Shown in pieces: positions 45,214 through 53,473 of a stretch of 64,000 nt of DNA. The DNA is from an uncultured beta proteobacterium (GTDB taxonomy: Bacteria; Pseudomonadota; Gammaproteobacteria; Burkholderiales; Burkholderiaceae_C). Positions within the stretch are counted from its first letter, which is position 1; every line of letters begins with the position of its first letter. The notes beneath the pieces were generated by a model. The model saw nothing but the letters and a program-made list of their open reading frames with translations, ran no database searches and was not told the DNA's origin. The stretch is from the NCBI GenBank assembly GCA_903823025.1, contig CAIJRK010000031.1, positions 33,248 through 97,247 on the forward strand. Direction: 5' to 3'. Position numbers and translations under genes: made by a program.

Positions 45214-47286
45214 AACCTGCACCAGGCAATCGTAAAACGTGGGTGCGCGGCCCAGATCGGTTAACTTTTGACTGGTGAGTTGGTTCACATTGGTGCCATT
45301 CAACCCAAGTTTTCGCCACCAAACGCCTAGCCCGTTGACCACGCCGGGGCGCGCGCGTTGTGAGATGTCAACCTTGCAGCGATAGAGGCCGCGCTGGTTA
45401 AAAACCTGCACGATGTCGCCGCTTTGAATCCCTCGCGCCGCCGCATCCAGCGCGTGCATTTCCAGCAAAGGTTCGCCTTCTACCTCGCGCAAACTCTTGA
45501 CGTTGACAAAGCTGGAGTTCAGAAAATTGCGGGCAGGTGGCGAGATCATGGCCAGCGGATAAAGGGTCGAGGCGTTGAACGCTTCGTAGTTGGGGATGTA
45601 ATCCGGCAAGCCATCCAAACCCCGCGCCGCCAGCCGTTCACTGAAAAACTCGCATCGGCCCGAAGGGGTCGGAAAGTTGCCGTTGGCAAACGGGGCTTGT
45701 GCGGTGTTGAGGGTGACAAAGCCTTTGTCCAGCAACTCGTCAAATGCAACCGCGTCGCCATAAGCCATGCGACACAGCGCCTCGTCGTCATCGGTAAAAC
45801 AAGGATGGTCAAAGCCCATGCGTTGCGCTAATTCCCGAAAAATTTGGGTGTTGGTTTTGGCCTCGCCCAACGGCGCAATCGCTGGGCGATTGAGCAGCGC
45901 ATCGGTGTGGCCGTAGCTGGCGTGAACATCCCAATGCTCCAACTGCGTGGTGGCGGGCAGGAGGTAGTCGGCATAGTCGGCGGTGTCGGTTTGAAAGTGC
46001 TCCAGCACCACGGTAAAGAGGTCTTCTCGTGCAAAGCCTTGCACCACTTTGGCCGACTCGGGCGCGACGGCGACCGGGTTGCTGTTGTAAATAATCAGCG
46101 CCTCGATAGCGGGGCCAAACGTCGCGCTTGACGGGCGCAACAAGTCGTCGCCAATGGTGCTCATGTTGATGGTGCGCGGGGTTCTACCCGCCAGCAAATC
46201 GGGGCGTTGCAGCGCGGCGCGTTGGACGGGAAATAGCCCTGAACTGGACAGCAAAACCCCACCAGCACGATGACGCCACGCTCCAATCAACGCAGGCAAA
46301 GAGGCGATCAGGCGCACGGCATTGCCGCCGCCTTGCACGCGCTGCAAACCGTAGTTCATGCGAATCGCGGTGGGTTCGCGGCTAGACACACTCGCACCGT
46401 AGTCGCGGGCCAAGGCGCGTATTTGTTCGGGCAAGATGCCGCAGACCAACGCGGCCCGCTCCGGCGTCCACTGCAAGGCCCGTTCGCGCATCAAATCCCA
46501 GCCCAACGTGTGTTGCGTCAGGTAGTTGTGATCCAGCCAATCGTGCGTGATGAGTTCATGCATCAACGCCAACACCAGCGCGCTGTCGGTGCCGGGCAGC
46601 AGCGCAATGTGTTCGTGGCATTTGTCCGCCGTCTCGCTGCGACGCGGGTCAATGCAAATCAGCTTTGCGCCGTTGCGTTTGGCAATCTGGGCGTAGCGCC
46701 AAAAATGCAGGTTGCTGGAAATCGAATTACTGCCCCAGATCAGAATCAGTTTGGATTCGGCAAAGCATTCCACCCGCATCCCGACTTTGCCGCCCAGCGT
46801 ATGAATCAGTCCCTCGCCACCGGCGGAGGCGCAAATGGTGCGGTCCAGCAACGAAGCGCCCAGTTGGTGAAAAAACCGGGCCGACTGGCTCTCGCCCTGC
46901 ACCAGTCCCAGCGTGCCCGCGTAGCTGTAGGGCAGGATGGCTTGCGCCGCATCCGGTCCCCGGCTGGCAATCGCCTGGAGTCGGGCCGCAATGTCTTGCA
47001 ATGCAGCGTCCCAACTCACCCGCTCAAACTGGCCCGCGCCTTTGGGGCCGATTCTTTTTAAAGGATGTAGAAGGCGCTCGGGGTGGTAGGTGCGCTCGGT
47101 GTAGCGCGACACTTTGGTACACAACGCGCCGTCGGTGTGCGGATGCGCCGGGTTGCCCTGCACTTTGATGGCGATGCCGTTCACCACCGTGGTCAGCATC
47201 GAACAGGTGTCCGGACAATCGTGCGGGCAGGCGCCCAGCACTTGGGTCGGCTCGGAACTGGACGAGAGAAAAGTTGTTTTATTCAT
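45205..47286 (-). CDS. Molybdopterin-dependent oxidoreductase (DMSO reductase/formate dehydrogenase family)
   Basis: A 693-aa cytoplasmic molybdoenzyme (no Tat signal). The N-terminal 4Fe-4S site is CPHDCPDTCSM with the fourth Cys in GALCTK. Molybdopterin-guanine-dinucleotide binding regions include LILIWGSNSISSNLHFWRYA, ICIDPRRSETADKC, and the C-terminal beta-barrel LLEMHALDAAARGIQSGDIV. The active-site ligand region CASAGGEGLIHTLG is not diagnostic for one substrate. No electron-transfer subunits are adjacent. It is divergent from the amidohydrolase gene with 78 bases between. Confidence 0.88.
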   Translation of the reverse strand: MNKTTFLSSSSEPTQVLGACPHDCPDTCSMLTTVVNGIAIKVQGNPAHPHTDGALCTKVSRYTERTYHPERLLHPLKRIGPKGAGQFERVSWDAALQDIAARLQAIASRGPDAAQAILPYSYAGTLGLVQGESQSARFFHQLGASLLDRTICASAGGEGLIHTLGGKVGMRVECFAESKLILIWGSNSISSNLHFWRYAQIAKRNGAKLICIDPRRSETADKCHEHIALLPGTDSALVLALMHELITHDWLDHNYLTQHTLGWDLMRERALQWTPERAALVCGILPEQIRALARDYGASVSSREPTAIRMNYGLQRVQGGGNAVRLIASLPALIGAWRHRAGGVLLSSSGLFPVQRAALQRPDLLAGRTPRTINMSTIGDDLLRPSSATFGPAIEALIIYNSNPVAVAPESAKVVQGFAREDLFTVVLEHFQTDTADYADYLLPATTQLEHWDVHASYGHTDALLNRPAIAPLGEAKTNTQIFRELAQRMGFDHPCFTDDDEALCRMAYGDAVAFDELLDKGFVTLNTAQAPFANGNFPTPSGRCEFFSERLAARGLDGLPDYIPNYEAFNASTLYPLAMISPPARNFLNSSFVNVKSLREVEGEPLLEMHALDAAARGIQSGDIVQVFNQRGLYRCKVDISQRARPGVVNGLGVWWRKLGLNGTNVNQLTSQKLTDLGRAPTFYDCLVQVSI

Positions 47287-47364
47287 GGCATTTGGTGTGA
47301 AACGGTGGCCTTATTTTGGCGTACTCTGCCGCTTGGCTATAGACTGAACAAACAAGGAGCCACC

Positions 47365-48552
47365 ATGAAAATTATTGATGCCATTGCGACCCAGGCCGCC
47401 GAGATGACCGTCCTTCGGCGAGATATTCACGCGCACCCCGAGTTGTGCTTTAAAGAAGTCCGAACCGCTGACGTGGTGGCGCAAAAGTTGACCGAATGGG
47501 GCATTCCCATTCACCGTGGGTTGGCCACCACCGGCGTGCTCGGGATTCTCAAAAGCGGCACTTCGACCCGCGCTATTGGCCTGCGCGCCGATATGGACGC
47601 GCTGCCCGTGCAGGAGGTCAACACCTTCAGCCACGCCAGCGTTCACCCCGGCAAGATGCACGCCTGCGGCCATGACGGCCACACCGCCACGCTGCTGGCG
47701 GCGGCTCAATATCTGGCTCAACACCGCGATTTTGACGGCACGGTTTACCTGATTTTTCAGCCGGCAGAGGAGGGCGGTGGGGGTGCCCGCGAGATGATCA
47801 AAGAGGGTTTGTTTGACAAGTTTCCGATGGATGCCGTGTTTGGGATGCACAACTGGCCGGGTGCTGAAGTGGGCCAATTTGCCGTCAGCCCGGGGCCGGT
47901 GATGGCGTCCAGCAACGAGTTCAAAATCACGATTCATGGCAAGGGCGGTCACGCGGCCATGCCGCACAATGCGCTGGATCCGGTGCCGGTCGCTTGCCAG
48001 TTGGTGCAGGCTTTTCAAACCATCATCAGCCGCAACAAGAAGCCGATTGATGCGGGTGTGATTTCAGTCACCATGATTCATGCGGGCGCCGCCACCAACG
48101 TCATTCCCAACAGTTGCGAGCTGCGCGGCACAGTGCGCACGTTCAGCCTTGAGGTGCTGGACTTGATTGAGCGGCGGATGCGTCAAATGGCCGAGCACAC
48201 CTGTGCCGCCTTCGAGCTAACTTGCGAGTTTGAATTTATACGCAACTACCCGCCCACCATCAACAGCGTGAAAGAAGCCGAGTTTGCGCGTCAGGTGATG
48301 ATCAGCATCGTGGGAGAAGCCAACGTGCAAGCGCAAGAACCCACCATGGGCGCCGAAGATTTTTCGTTCATGCTGCAAGCCAAACCCGGCTGCTACAGCT
48401 TTATCTCGAACGGTGACGGCACGCACCGCGACAGCGGTCACGGTCTGGGTCCTTGCCTGTTGCACAACGCCAGCTATGACTTCAACGACGCGCTGATTCC
48501 GCTAGGTGCAACTTATTGGGTGCGTTTGGCGCAGGCGTGGCTAAAAGCCTAG
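47365..48552 (+). CDS. M20-family amidohydrolase (hippurate/N-acyl amino acid hydrolase type)
   Basis: A 395-aa zinc peptidase-like enzyme: RRDIHAHPELCFKE, LRADMDALPV, KMHACGHDGHTA, the catalytic Glu pair in IFQPAEEGGGGA, and MGAEDFSFML near the end supply metal ligands. The dimerisation lid is present in the middle. Hydrolyses N-acyl amino acids or hippurate to amino acid and carboxylic acid. ATG 47365 has AAGGAG upstream; the frame is open far upstream but antisense to the molybdoenzyme gene. Confidence 0.94.
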   Translation: MKIIDAIATQAAEMTVLRRDIHAHPELCFKEVRTADVVAQKLTEWGIPIHRGLATTGVLGILKSGTSTRAIGLRADMDALPVQEVNTFSHASVHPGKMHACGHDGHTATLLAAAQYLAQHRDFDGTVYLIFQPAEEGGGGAREMIKEGLFDKFPMDAVFGMHNWPGAEVGQFAVSPGPVMASSNEFKITIHGKGGHAAMPHNALDPVPVACQLVQAFQTIISRNKKPIDAGVISVTMIHAGAATNVIPNSCELRGTVRTFSLEVLDLIERRMRQMAEHTCAAFELTCEFEFIRNYPPTINSVKEAEFARQVMISIVGEANVQAQEPTMGAEDFSFMLQAKPGCYSFISNGDGTHRDSGHGLGPCLLHNASYDFNDALIPLGATYWVRLAQAWLKA

Positions 48553-48867
48553 GTGTCTGGGCGGCAGTAGCATCGCAATCCGCGTATTGATAGAGTCAGC
48601 CCGTTCATAACCCGCTATTTTTTCAATCTCGGCCATCATCTCGCGATTGACTGCCAGCCCCGAATGTTTTCTGAAAAACATGCGAGTTGTGGCTAGCGAG
48701 CACTCGCCGTGAAATTGATCCGCAGAAACTTGGGCCAGTTCAGGCTCGGTTTTAATCTCTAAACTTTCCGGTTTTATCTCAGAAATATAAATTTTAAAAA
48801 AGCACTGAGTTTGACGCACGTTCAACACGATAGGGGTCGTGATGACATAGATGCTGACAGAGGTCAA
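48541..48867 (-). CDS. Hypothetical protein, up to 108 aa
   Basis: A minus-strand frame starting from TTG at 48867 (TSVSIYVITTPIVLNVRQTQ) and ending ADSINTRIAMLLPPRHLGF. The second half (MFFRKHSGLAVNREMMAEIE) looks the more protein-like, so an internal ATG may be the true start. It overlaps the end of the amidohydrolase gene by 12 bases. No domain recognised; base composition is more AT-rich than its neighbours. Confidence 0.45.
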   Translation of the reverse strand: MTSVSIYVITTPIVLNVRQTQCFFKIYISEIKPESLEIKTEPELAQVSADQFHGECSLATTRMFFRKHSGLAVNREMMAEIEKIAGYERADSINTRIAMLLPPRHLGF

Positions 48868-48951
48868 TAGATGAGCGCGAGACCGGCTATAAAGCCAAAA
48901 CCTCTATGCGGACAAGGATAGACTTTCCTTTTTTAAAGGAGCTAAAAAATA

Positions 48952-49863
48952 ATGACAACCCATCAACTTCCCTCTGGCTATCGCGTGATCCGAATGCAGG
49001 ATGAGCCTGATCAGCAGCGCAGAGTGCAACTCATGGCGCAGGTGCGCGCGCTCTTGGTCAAAAACTACGGTAGCTACGCTGAAAATGAGCATCCGGCGCA
49101 GTGGTTAAAGAATCTTGAGAAATCGGGTGAGGATGAAGCGCAGGGCATGAAAATGATGGTGTCTGTGGTGTTGAATGCCGACGACAAAGCGGTTGGATTC
49201 TCTAGTGTGGAGGTGTTGCCAAATGGGCAACATCGCTACGCGCTCAATGGCTACACCGCTGGCGAAGTGACTAAATCGGCAGATCCAAGCGCCAAGAAAT
49301 TAATGCCGGATGATCCAGAAAACTACCCACGTATTTTGTACGCCGCCAAAAAAGATGCCGCTCATTCCGTTAACGAATTAACCGCAAAATTAAAGAAATC
49401 AGGCGTTTTCCTTCAGGGCAACTTCCAGGAGCACAAAACAGACAGTGCCGATCATCGGCCTAAAATTTTGGTCGGTTTTGCCTTGGGACAAGCGCCACTC
49501 GGAGCGATTGGGTTCGACACTTATCAAATTCCCGTTTACGGTGCCGATGTGAAAGGTGCGAACGGCGAAATAGATGCCGCTTTATTTGAAGAAACGAAAA
49601 AAGAAGGCACCAAGGCCGAACTGTTCTTTGCCAATTTCATGCCCGGCGATCCGACCATGCCCATGGCGCAGATATTGACCGAGTTTGCGCAAACCTATGT
49701 CACGGAACATAGCGCCTATGCCAGCCATAACGACGATCCCGGTTATCGCGCCATGATCAATTTCGCCAAAACGCTGGCGCCCGATCTGACTTACCGGAAA
49801 GCTTACGAGCAGGCGACCCTTGGCGCGGCGACCTACTTGAACATCAGTCCTGCCTCAGTCTGA
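48952..49863 (+). CDS. Orphan cytoplasmic protein of unknown function, 303 aa
   Basis: A real gene by its strong AAGGAG ribosome site and smooth codon use, but of no family I recognise. The first 110 residues ([40 protein letters not shown]) have a strand-turn-strand pattern reminiscent of GNAT acyltransferases; the rest is helical with [20 protein letters not shown] and ends [14 protein letters not shown]. No signal peptide or membrane span. Its 3' end overlaps the convergent coaX by nine bases. The surrounding genes give no functional hint. Confidence 0.75.
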   Translation: MTTHQLPSGYRVIRMQDEPDQQRRVQLMAQVRALLVKNYGSYAENEHPAQWLKNLEKSGEDEAQGMKMMVSVVLNADDKAVGFSSVEVLPNGQHRYALNGYTAGEVTKSADPSAKKLMPDDPENYPRILYAAKKDAAHSVNELTAKLKKSGVFLQGNFQEHKTDSADHRPKILVGFALGQAPLGAIGFDTYQIPVYGADVKGANGEIDAALFEETKKEGTKAELFFANFMPGDPTMPMAQILTEFAQTYVTEHSAYASHNDDPGYRAMINFAKTLAPDLTYRKAYEQATLGAATYLNISPASV

Positions 49864-50622
49864 AAACCGGCGCGTGGCCATCTCCAGCAGGCCGTCAAAA
49901 ATCAGGTTGTCCACCAATTCGAATTGCACCGACATGCTGGGCGCCATCTTCCAGCCAGCGCCGCCGGTCATGATGCATTTAGGCTCGGCGGCGCAATGGG
50001 TGCGCACATGCTGCACCATGCGCTCTACCGCTCCGGCAATCGCAAAGGTGCCGCCGCTGGTGAGTGCATCGCTGGTGTTGGTGGGGAATTCGCAGACGTC
50101 GCCGGTTGGTACGTGTAGCCCGGCAGTGCCGGATTCAAGCGCCCGCAACATAATGCCGTGGCCGGGCAGAATCAGGCCGCCCAAAAATTTGCCGCTGGCA
50201 TCCAGTGCCTCAACGGTGACGGCGGTGCCCACCATGACAATCACGACGGGGCGCGCCGGGCCTTGGGACAAGGTGCGGTGCCAGGCGCCGATCATGGCGA
50301 CCCAGCGGTCGGTGCCCAGGCGCGAGGGATAGTCGTAGCCGTTGATGACCCCCGCCTCTGCCGCGCCGGAGACCACCCATTGCGGCGTCACATCCCAAAT
50401 TTCCATTTGCTCTTGAACCCGACGTTTCAGGGCGTCACCGGCGACGATGCAGCCCAGCATTCGGTCAGGCGGCATGAGGGTCGCCCAAGCACCGTCGGCG
50501 AGTTTTTCAATGTTCTCAAGAAACTCGGCGCCCTGAGCCAGCAGGGGTGAGTGGGGATGAGGGTTTTGGTAAAGCGCCCACTTGAGGCGGGTGTTGCCAA
50601 CGTCAATTGCCAGAAAAGTCAT
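49855..50622 (-). CDS. coaX: Type III pantothenate kinase
   Basis: A 255-aa CoaX enzyme, first step of coenzyme A synthesis (pantothenate to 4'-phosphopantothenate). ASKHA-fold motifs: [13 protein letters not shown] at the start, [15 protein letters not shown] in the middle, [20 protein letters not shown], and [10 protein letters not shown] near the end. Betaproteobacteria typically use CoaX rather than CoaA. The next gene on the same strand, the rhodanese gene, ends 39 bases beyond its start. Confidence 0.95.
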   Translation of the reverse strand: MTFLAIDVGNTRLKWALYQNPHPHSPLLAQGAEFLENIEKLADGAWATLMPPDRMLGCIVAGDALKRRVQEQMEIWDVTPQWVVSGAAEAGVINGYDYPSRLGTDRWVAMIGAWHRTLSQGPARPVVIVMVGTAVTVEALDASGKFLGGLILPGHGIMLRALESGTAGLHVPTGDVCEFPTNTSDALTSGGTFAIAGAVERMVQHVRTHCAAEPKCIMTGGAGWKMAPSMSVQFELVDNLIFDGLLEMATRRFSD

Positions 50623-50661
50623 GGCGTGATTATCATCAAACTGCCGGGCTGCTTAAAAATT

Positions 50662-51201
50662 TCAGCCTTGGCACCAAGGCAAACCGTGAAAGCGCCAACC
50701 ACCCAGATGCCCGCGCTGAGTTTGCTCATTCGCGTCGCCTTCAAAGCCTTCGAGAATGTTGTAGGCGACCCAGCCCAGTTCGGTGGCACGCCGGGCCGCA
50801 GCAACGGAGCGCACGCCGCTACGGCACAAAAAAACAATTTTTTTATCTGCTGGCACAGTGGCCTGAAGGCCTTCGTCAAAGTGGGGGTTCAGGGCCATGT
50901 CCGGCCATTGCTTCCAGGCGAGAGCCATCGCACCAGGCACAAACCCGACCCAAGCCCGTTCGGCGTCGGTGCGCACGTCCACCAAAACGGCCTCTTCGGC
51001 TTGCCACCATTGGCAGGCTAACTGGGGCGAGACATCACCGGCATAACCTGCGGGTGCGGCGAGTTGTTCATCAAAAACTAACGCCGGTTTGAAATCTCCC
51101 CCTTCAGGGGGATGAAAATTATTTGGGAAAGGGGTAACCTCTTCCAAATTCGCTCCGAAAGGAGCGTGGATTGAAACATCTATTAAAAGTGCTGATTTCA
51201 T
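50662..51201 (-). CDS. Rhodanese-like sulfurtransferase with an unusual N-terminal segment
   Basis: About 179 aa. The rhodanese domain starts near GYAGDVSPQLACQWWQAEEA and contains LVDVRTDAERAWVGFVPGA and the active-site loop FLCRSGVRSVAAARRA with catalytic Cys. Family members begin just before this domain; here about 45 extra residues are encoded by DNA that includes a CRISPR-repeat-like element (51148-51177) and a second hairpin. The ATG at 51201 is the only good in-frame start, so the insertion seems to have supplied a new N terminus or disrupted the original start. Confidence 0.85.
   Translation of the reverse strand: MKSALLIDVSIHAPFGANLEEVTPFPNNFHPPEGGDFKPALVFDEQLAAPAGYAGDVSPQLACQWWQAEEAVLVDVRTDAERAWVGFVPGAMALAWKQWPDMALNPHFDEGLQATVPADKKIVFLCRSGVRSVAAARRATELGWVAYNILEGFEGDANEQTQRGHLGGWRFHGLPWCQG
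51148..51177 (+). repeat. Solitary CRISPR-repeat-like sequence
   Basis: CGCTCC (51151-51156), GAAA loop, GGAGCG (51161-51166), then TGGATTGAAAC (51167-51177): the stem plus GTGGATTGAAAC end closely resembles type I-C CRISPR repeats. No second good copy or cas gene is present. A weaker look-alike (CCCCC TTCA GGGGG then ATGAAAA, 51098-51118) lies 29 bases before it, spacer-like in distance. It lies inside the rhodanese reading frame. Confidence 0.5.
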
Positions 51202-51248
51202 TTTTTCCCACTTCCCAAAAAGAGAAAAGTTTAAATCCAAATCGGGAA

Positions 51249-51279
51249 TAAAAAAAGCCCCGGCGGTGCTGCCGGGGCT
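51249..51279 (-). terminator. Rho-independent terminator of the actP operon
   Basis: On the minus strand AGCCCCGGC, a 6-base loop, GCCGGGGCT and then a run of T (A tract 51249-51255 on the plus strand). A 9-bp GC-rich stem just past the actP stop. Confidence 0.88.
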
Positions 51280-51331
51280 GGGGGACAACGGGCGTTTAAA
51301 ACGCGGGGTCGTCAGATCAGAACATCAAAGC

Positions 51332-53005
51332 TTAATGGCTGACTGCGCCTGCAGCACCAAAGCCGGTTTGAGCACGCACCCACTGATCGGCATAAGCTTC
51401 ACGCTCTTTGGCGGCGCGTTCAGTCTTGTCCGTGATGGAGAAAACATAGCCCAACAGGAACGCCAGCGGCATCGCAAACAAAGCGGGTTGGTCGTACGGG
51501 AAGATCGGCGTGGCATAGCCAAACACGGTCACCCACACGGATTTTGACAACACCACCAGCACAACAGCGGCAATCAAACCACCGTAACCGGCCGCCAAAG
51601 CGCCGCGTGTGGTCAAGTCTTTCCAGTACATCGACAAGAACAACACGGGGAAGTTACCGGCTGCAGCAATACCAAAAGCCAGCGCCGCCATGAAGGCCAC
51701 GTTTTGCTTCTCGAAGGCAATGCCCAAGACAACTGCAATCAGGCCAATGCCGAAAGATGCCATTTTGGAAACTTTGATTTCCTGGGCTTCAGACACGTTG
51801 CCTTTTTTGATCACACGGGCATAGAGATCGTGCGAGATAGCGGAAGCGCCAGCCAGCGCAAGACCCGACACCACCGCCAAAATCGTCGCGAAAGCCACCG
51901 CGGCCAGGAAGCCCAACAGCAGATTGCCGCCTACAGCTTTAGCCAAATGCATAGCCACCATATTGCCGCCACCGATGATTTTTCCACCGAGGTCGCCGCC
52001 TTCAAAGAAATCAGGATTGGTGCCGACGATCACAATCGCGCACAGACCCATCAACAAGATCACGTTGAAGAAGAAGCCAACAAAACCAGCCGCGTACAGC
52101 ACCGATTTACGTGCTTCTTTAGCATTGTTAACGGTAAAGAAACGCATCAGGATGTGGGGCAAACCCGCCAGACCAAACATCAAACCCATCGCCAGAGAAA
52201 TGGCGTTGATCGGATCTTGCAACAGTTTTCCGGGGGCAAACAGTTTGTCTTTCAGGACGTGCAAATCAATGGCTCTTTCGGCCAGATTGTTAAAGCTGAA
52301 ACCGAACTGGGAGAACGCCAGAATCGTGATAACCGTGCCGCCAAACAGCAACAAACAGGCTTTGATAATCTGCACCCAGGTGGTGGCAACCATGCCGCCA
52401 AAGGTCACGTAAACAACCATCAGGCAACCGACCACGATCACAGCGACGTGATAGTCCAGACCAAACAACAACTTGATCAGTTGCCCGGCGCCCACCATCT
52501 GCACGATGAGGTAAAAACACACCACCGTCAGTGAGCCAATAGCGGCCATGGTGCGCACACTTCCTTGATCCAAGCGATAGGAGGTGATGTCAGCAAAGGT
52601 GAATTTTCCCAGATTGCGCAAGCGTTCGGCCATCAAGAACAAGATGATTGGCCAGCCCACAAAGAAGGCAATCATGAACAGGTAGGCGTCATAACCATTG
52701 GTGTAAACCATGGCGGTCAGACCGAGCAAAGTAGCCGCTGACATGTAGTCACCAGCCATCGCCAGACCGTTTTGAAAGCCCGTAATACCGCCGCCAGCGG
52801 TGTAGAAGTCAGAGGCGGTTTTGGTCCGGCTAGCTGCCCAATAGGTGATAGCCAGTGTCATTCCGACAAAGATGGCGAACATCACAATAGCGGGAACGTT
52901 GAGCGGCTGCTTCTGCGTGATGCCGACAGCAGGTGCTGCCAGCGCAGCGCCTGTGACACTGAGTGTCATCAAGCCCGCGACTAATTTTGCAAGTAGAGTT
53001 TTCAT
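51332..53005 (-). CDS. actP: Cation/acetate symporter ActP
   Basis: A 557-aa sodium:solute symporter (SSS family) with about 13 spans. An N-terminal signal-like segment ([20 protein letters not shown]) is followed by spans including [13 protein letters not shown] [20 protein letters not shown], typical of ActP, and [19 protein letters not shown]. Imports acetate, glycolate and related short acids. A TAATG overlap joins it to the upstream DUF485 gene, the standard yjcH-actP arrangement. Together with glcB it fits two-carbon metabolism. Confidence 0.95.
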   Translation of the reverse strand: MKTLLAKLVAGLMTLSVTGAALAAPAVGITQKQPLNVPAIVMFAIFVGMTLAITYWAASRTKTASDFYTAGGGITGFQNGLAMAGDYMSAATLLGLTAMVYTNGYDAYLFMIAFFVGWPIILFLMAERLRNLGKFTFADITSYRLDQGSVRTMAAIGSLTVVCFYLIVQMVGAGQLIKLLFGLDYHVAVIVVGCLMVVYVTFGGMVATTWVQIIKACLLLFGGTVITILAFSQFGFSFNNLAERAIDLHVLKDKLFAPGKLLQDPINAISLAMGLMFGLAGLPHILMRFFTVNNAKEARKSVLYAAGFVGFFFNVILLMGLCAIVIVGTNPDFFEGGDLGGKIIGGGNMVAMHLAKAVGGNLLLGFLAAVAFATILAVVSGLALAGASAISHDLYARVIKKGNVSEAQEIKVSKMASFGIGLIAVVLGIAFEKQNVAFMAALAFGIAAAGNFPVLFLSMYWKDLTTRGALAAGYGGLIAAVVLVVLSKSVWVTVFGYATPIFPYDQPALFAMPLAFLLGYVFSITDKTERAAKEREAYADQWVRAQTGFGAAGAVSH

Positions 53006-53322
53006 TATTTTTTAACTTTCAACGATTCGCGCAGCAGTTCTTCGGTTAGTTTGTCGAATTCAGAGTTGGCACGGCGAACATAAACCGCCGTGAGAATCCA
53101 GAAGAATATAAATTGAGCCAAACCGATGACCAGACCGGTCGTCACAAAGCCACTGCCTAGCTTGATTGCCAGAATGGAGGGGCTAAAGGCCACCGTCATA
53201 AAGAGGCCAAAGAAGAGAACCAGCACAATGCCGGTTAACGTCCAGGCCAGGCGTTCTCGTTTGCTAACGAGTTCCTTGAATTTTGGATTCTCACGAATCC
53301 GCGCATACATTTCAGAGCTCAT
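53005..53322 (-). CDS. DUF485 (YjcH) membrane protein, partner of ActP
   Basis: A 105-aa protein with two spans (about 29-51 and 62-84) and the family start [19 protein letters not shown]485 proteins are encoded next to ActP-type symporters and are thought to assist them. Stop and actP start share a base. Confidence 0.92.
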   Translation of the reverse strand: MSSEMYARIRENPKFKELVSKRERLAWTLTGIVLVLFFGLFMTVAFSPSILAIKLGSGFVTTGLVIGLAQFIFFWILTAVYVRRANSEFDKLTEELLRESLKVKK

Positions 53323-53420
53323 GCTTCATCTCCCATTTTAAAAAACTTAAAGTTATAGATTCAATAACAGTGACGACTGTCGAAAAAAAATAAAATGACA
53401 CAGCACCAGAGTGGCGCTGC

Positions 53421-53450
53421 ACAAAAGAAAGGGGTGGCAGATGCACCCCT
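53421..53450 (-). terminator. Rho-independent terminator of icmF
   Basis: AGGGGTG (53430-53436) and CACCCCT (53444-53450) form a 7-bp stem; on the minus strand it is followed by TTCTTTT. It lies 24 bases beyond the icmF stop. Confidence 0.75.
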
Positions 53451-53473
53451 GAAACTAACGCATTATTACAAAC

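Noticed and set aside
47083..47364. Upstream extension of the M20 amidohydrolase frame
   Set aside because: It is antisense to the molybdoenzyme gene, and the ATG at 47365 has a proper ribosome site and matches the family start.
51098..51177. A genuine CRISPR array
   Set aside because: Only one good repeat-like unit, a weak look-alike, and no cas genes or leader; kept as a solitary repeat-like element.
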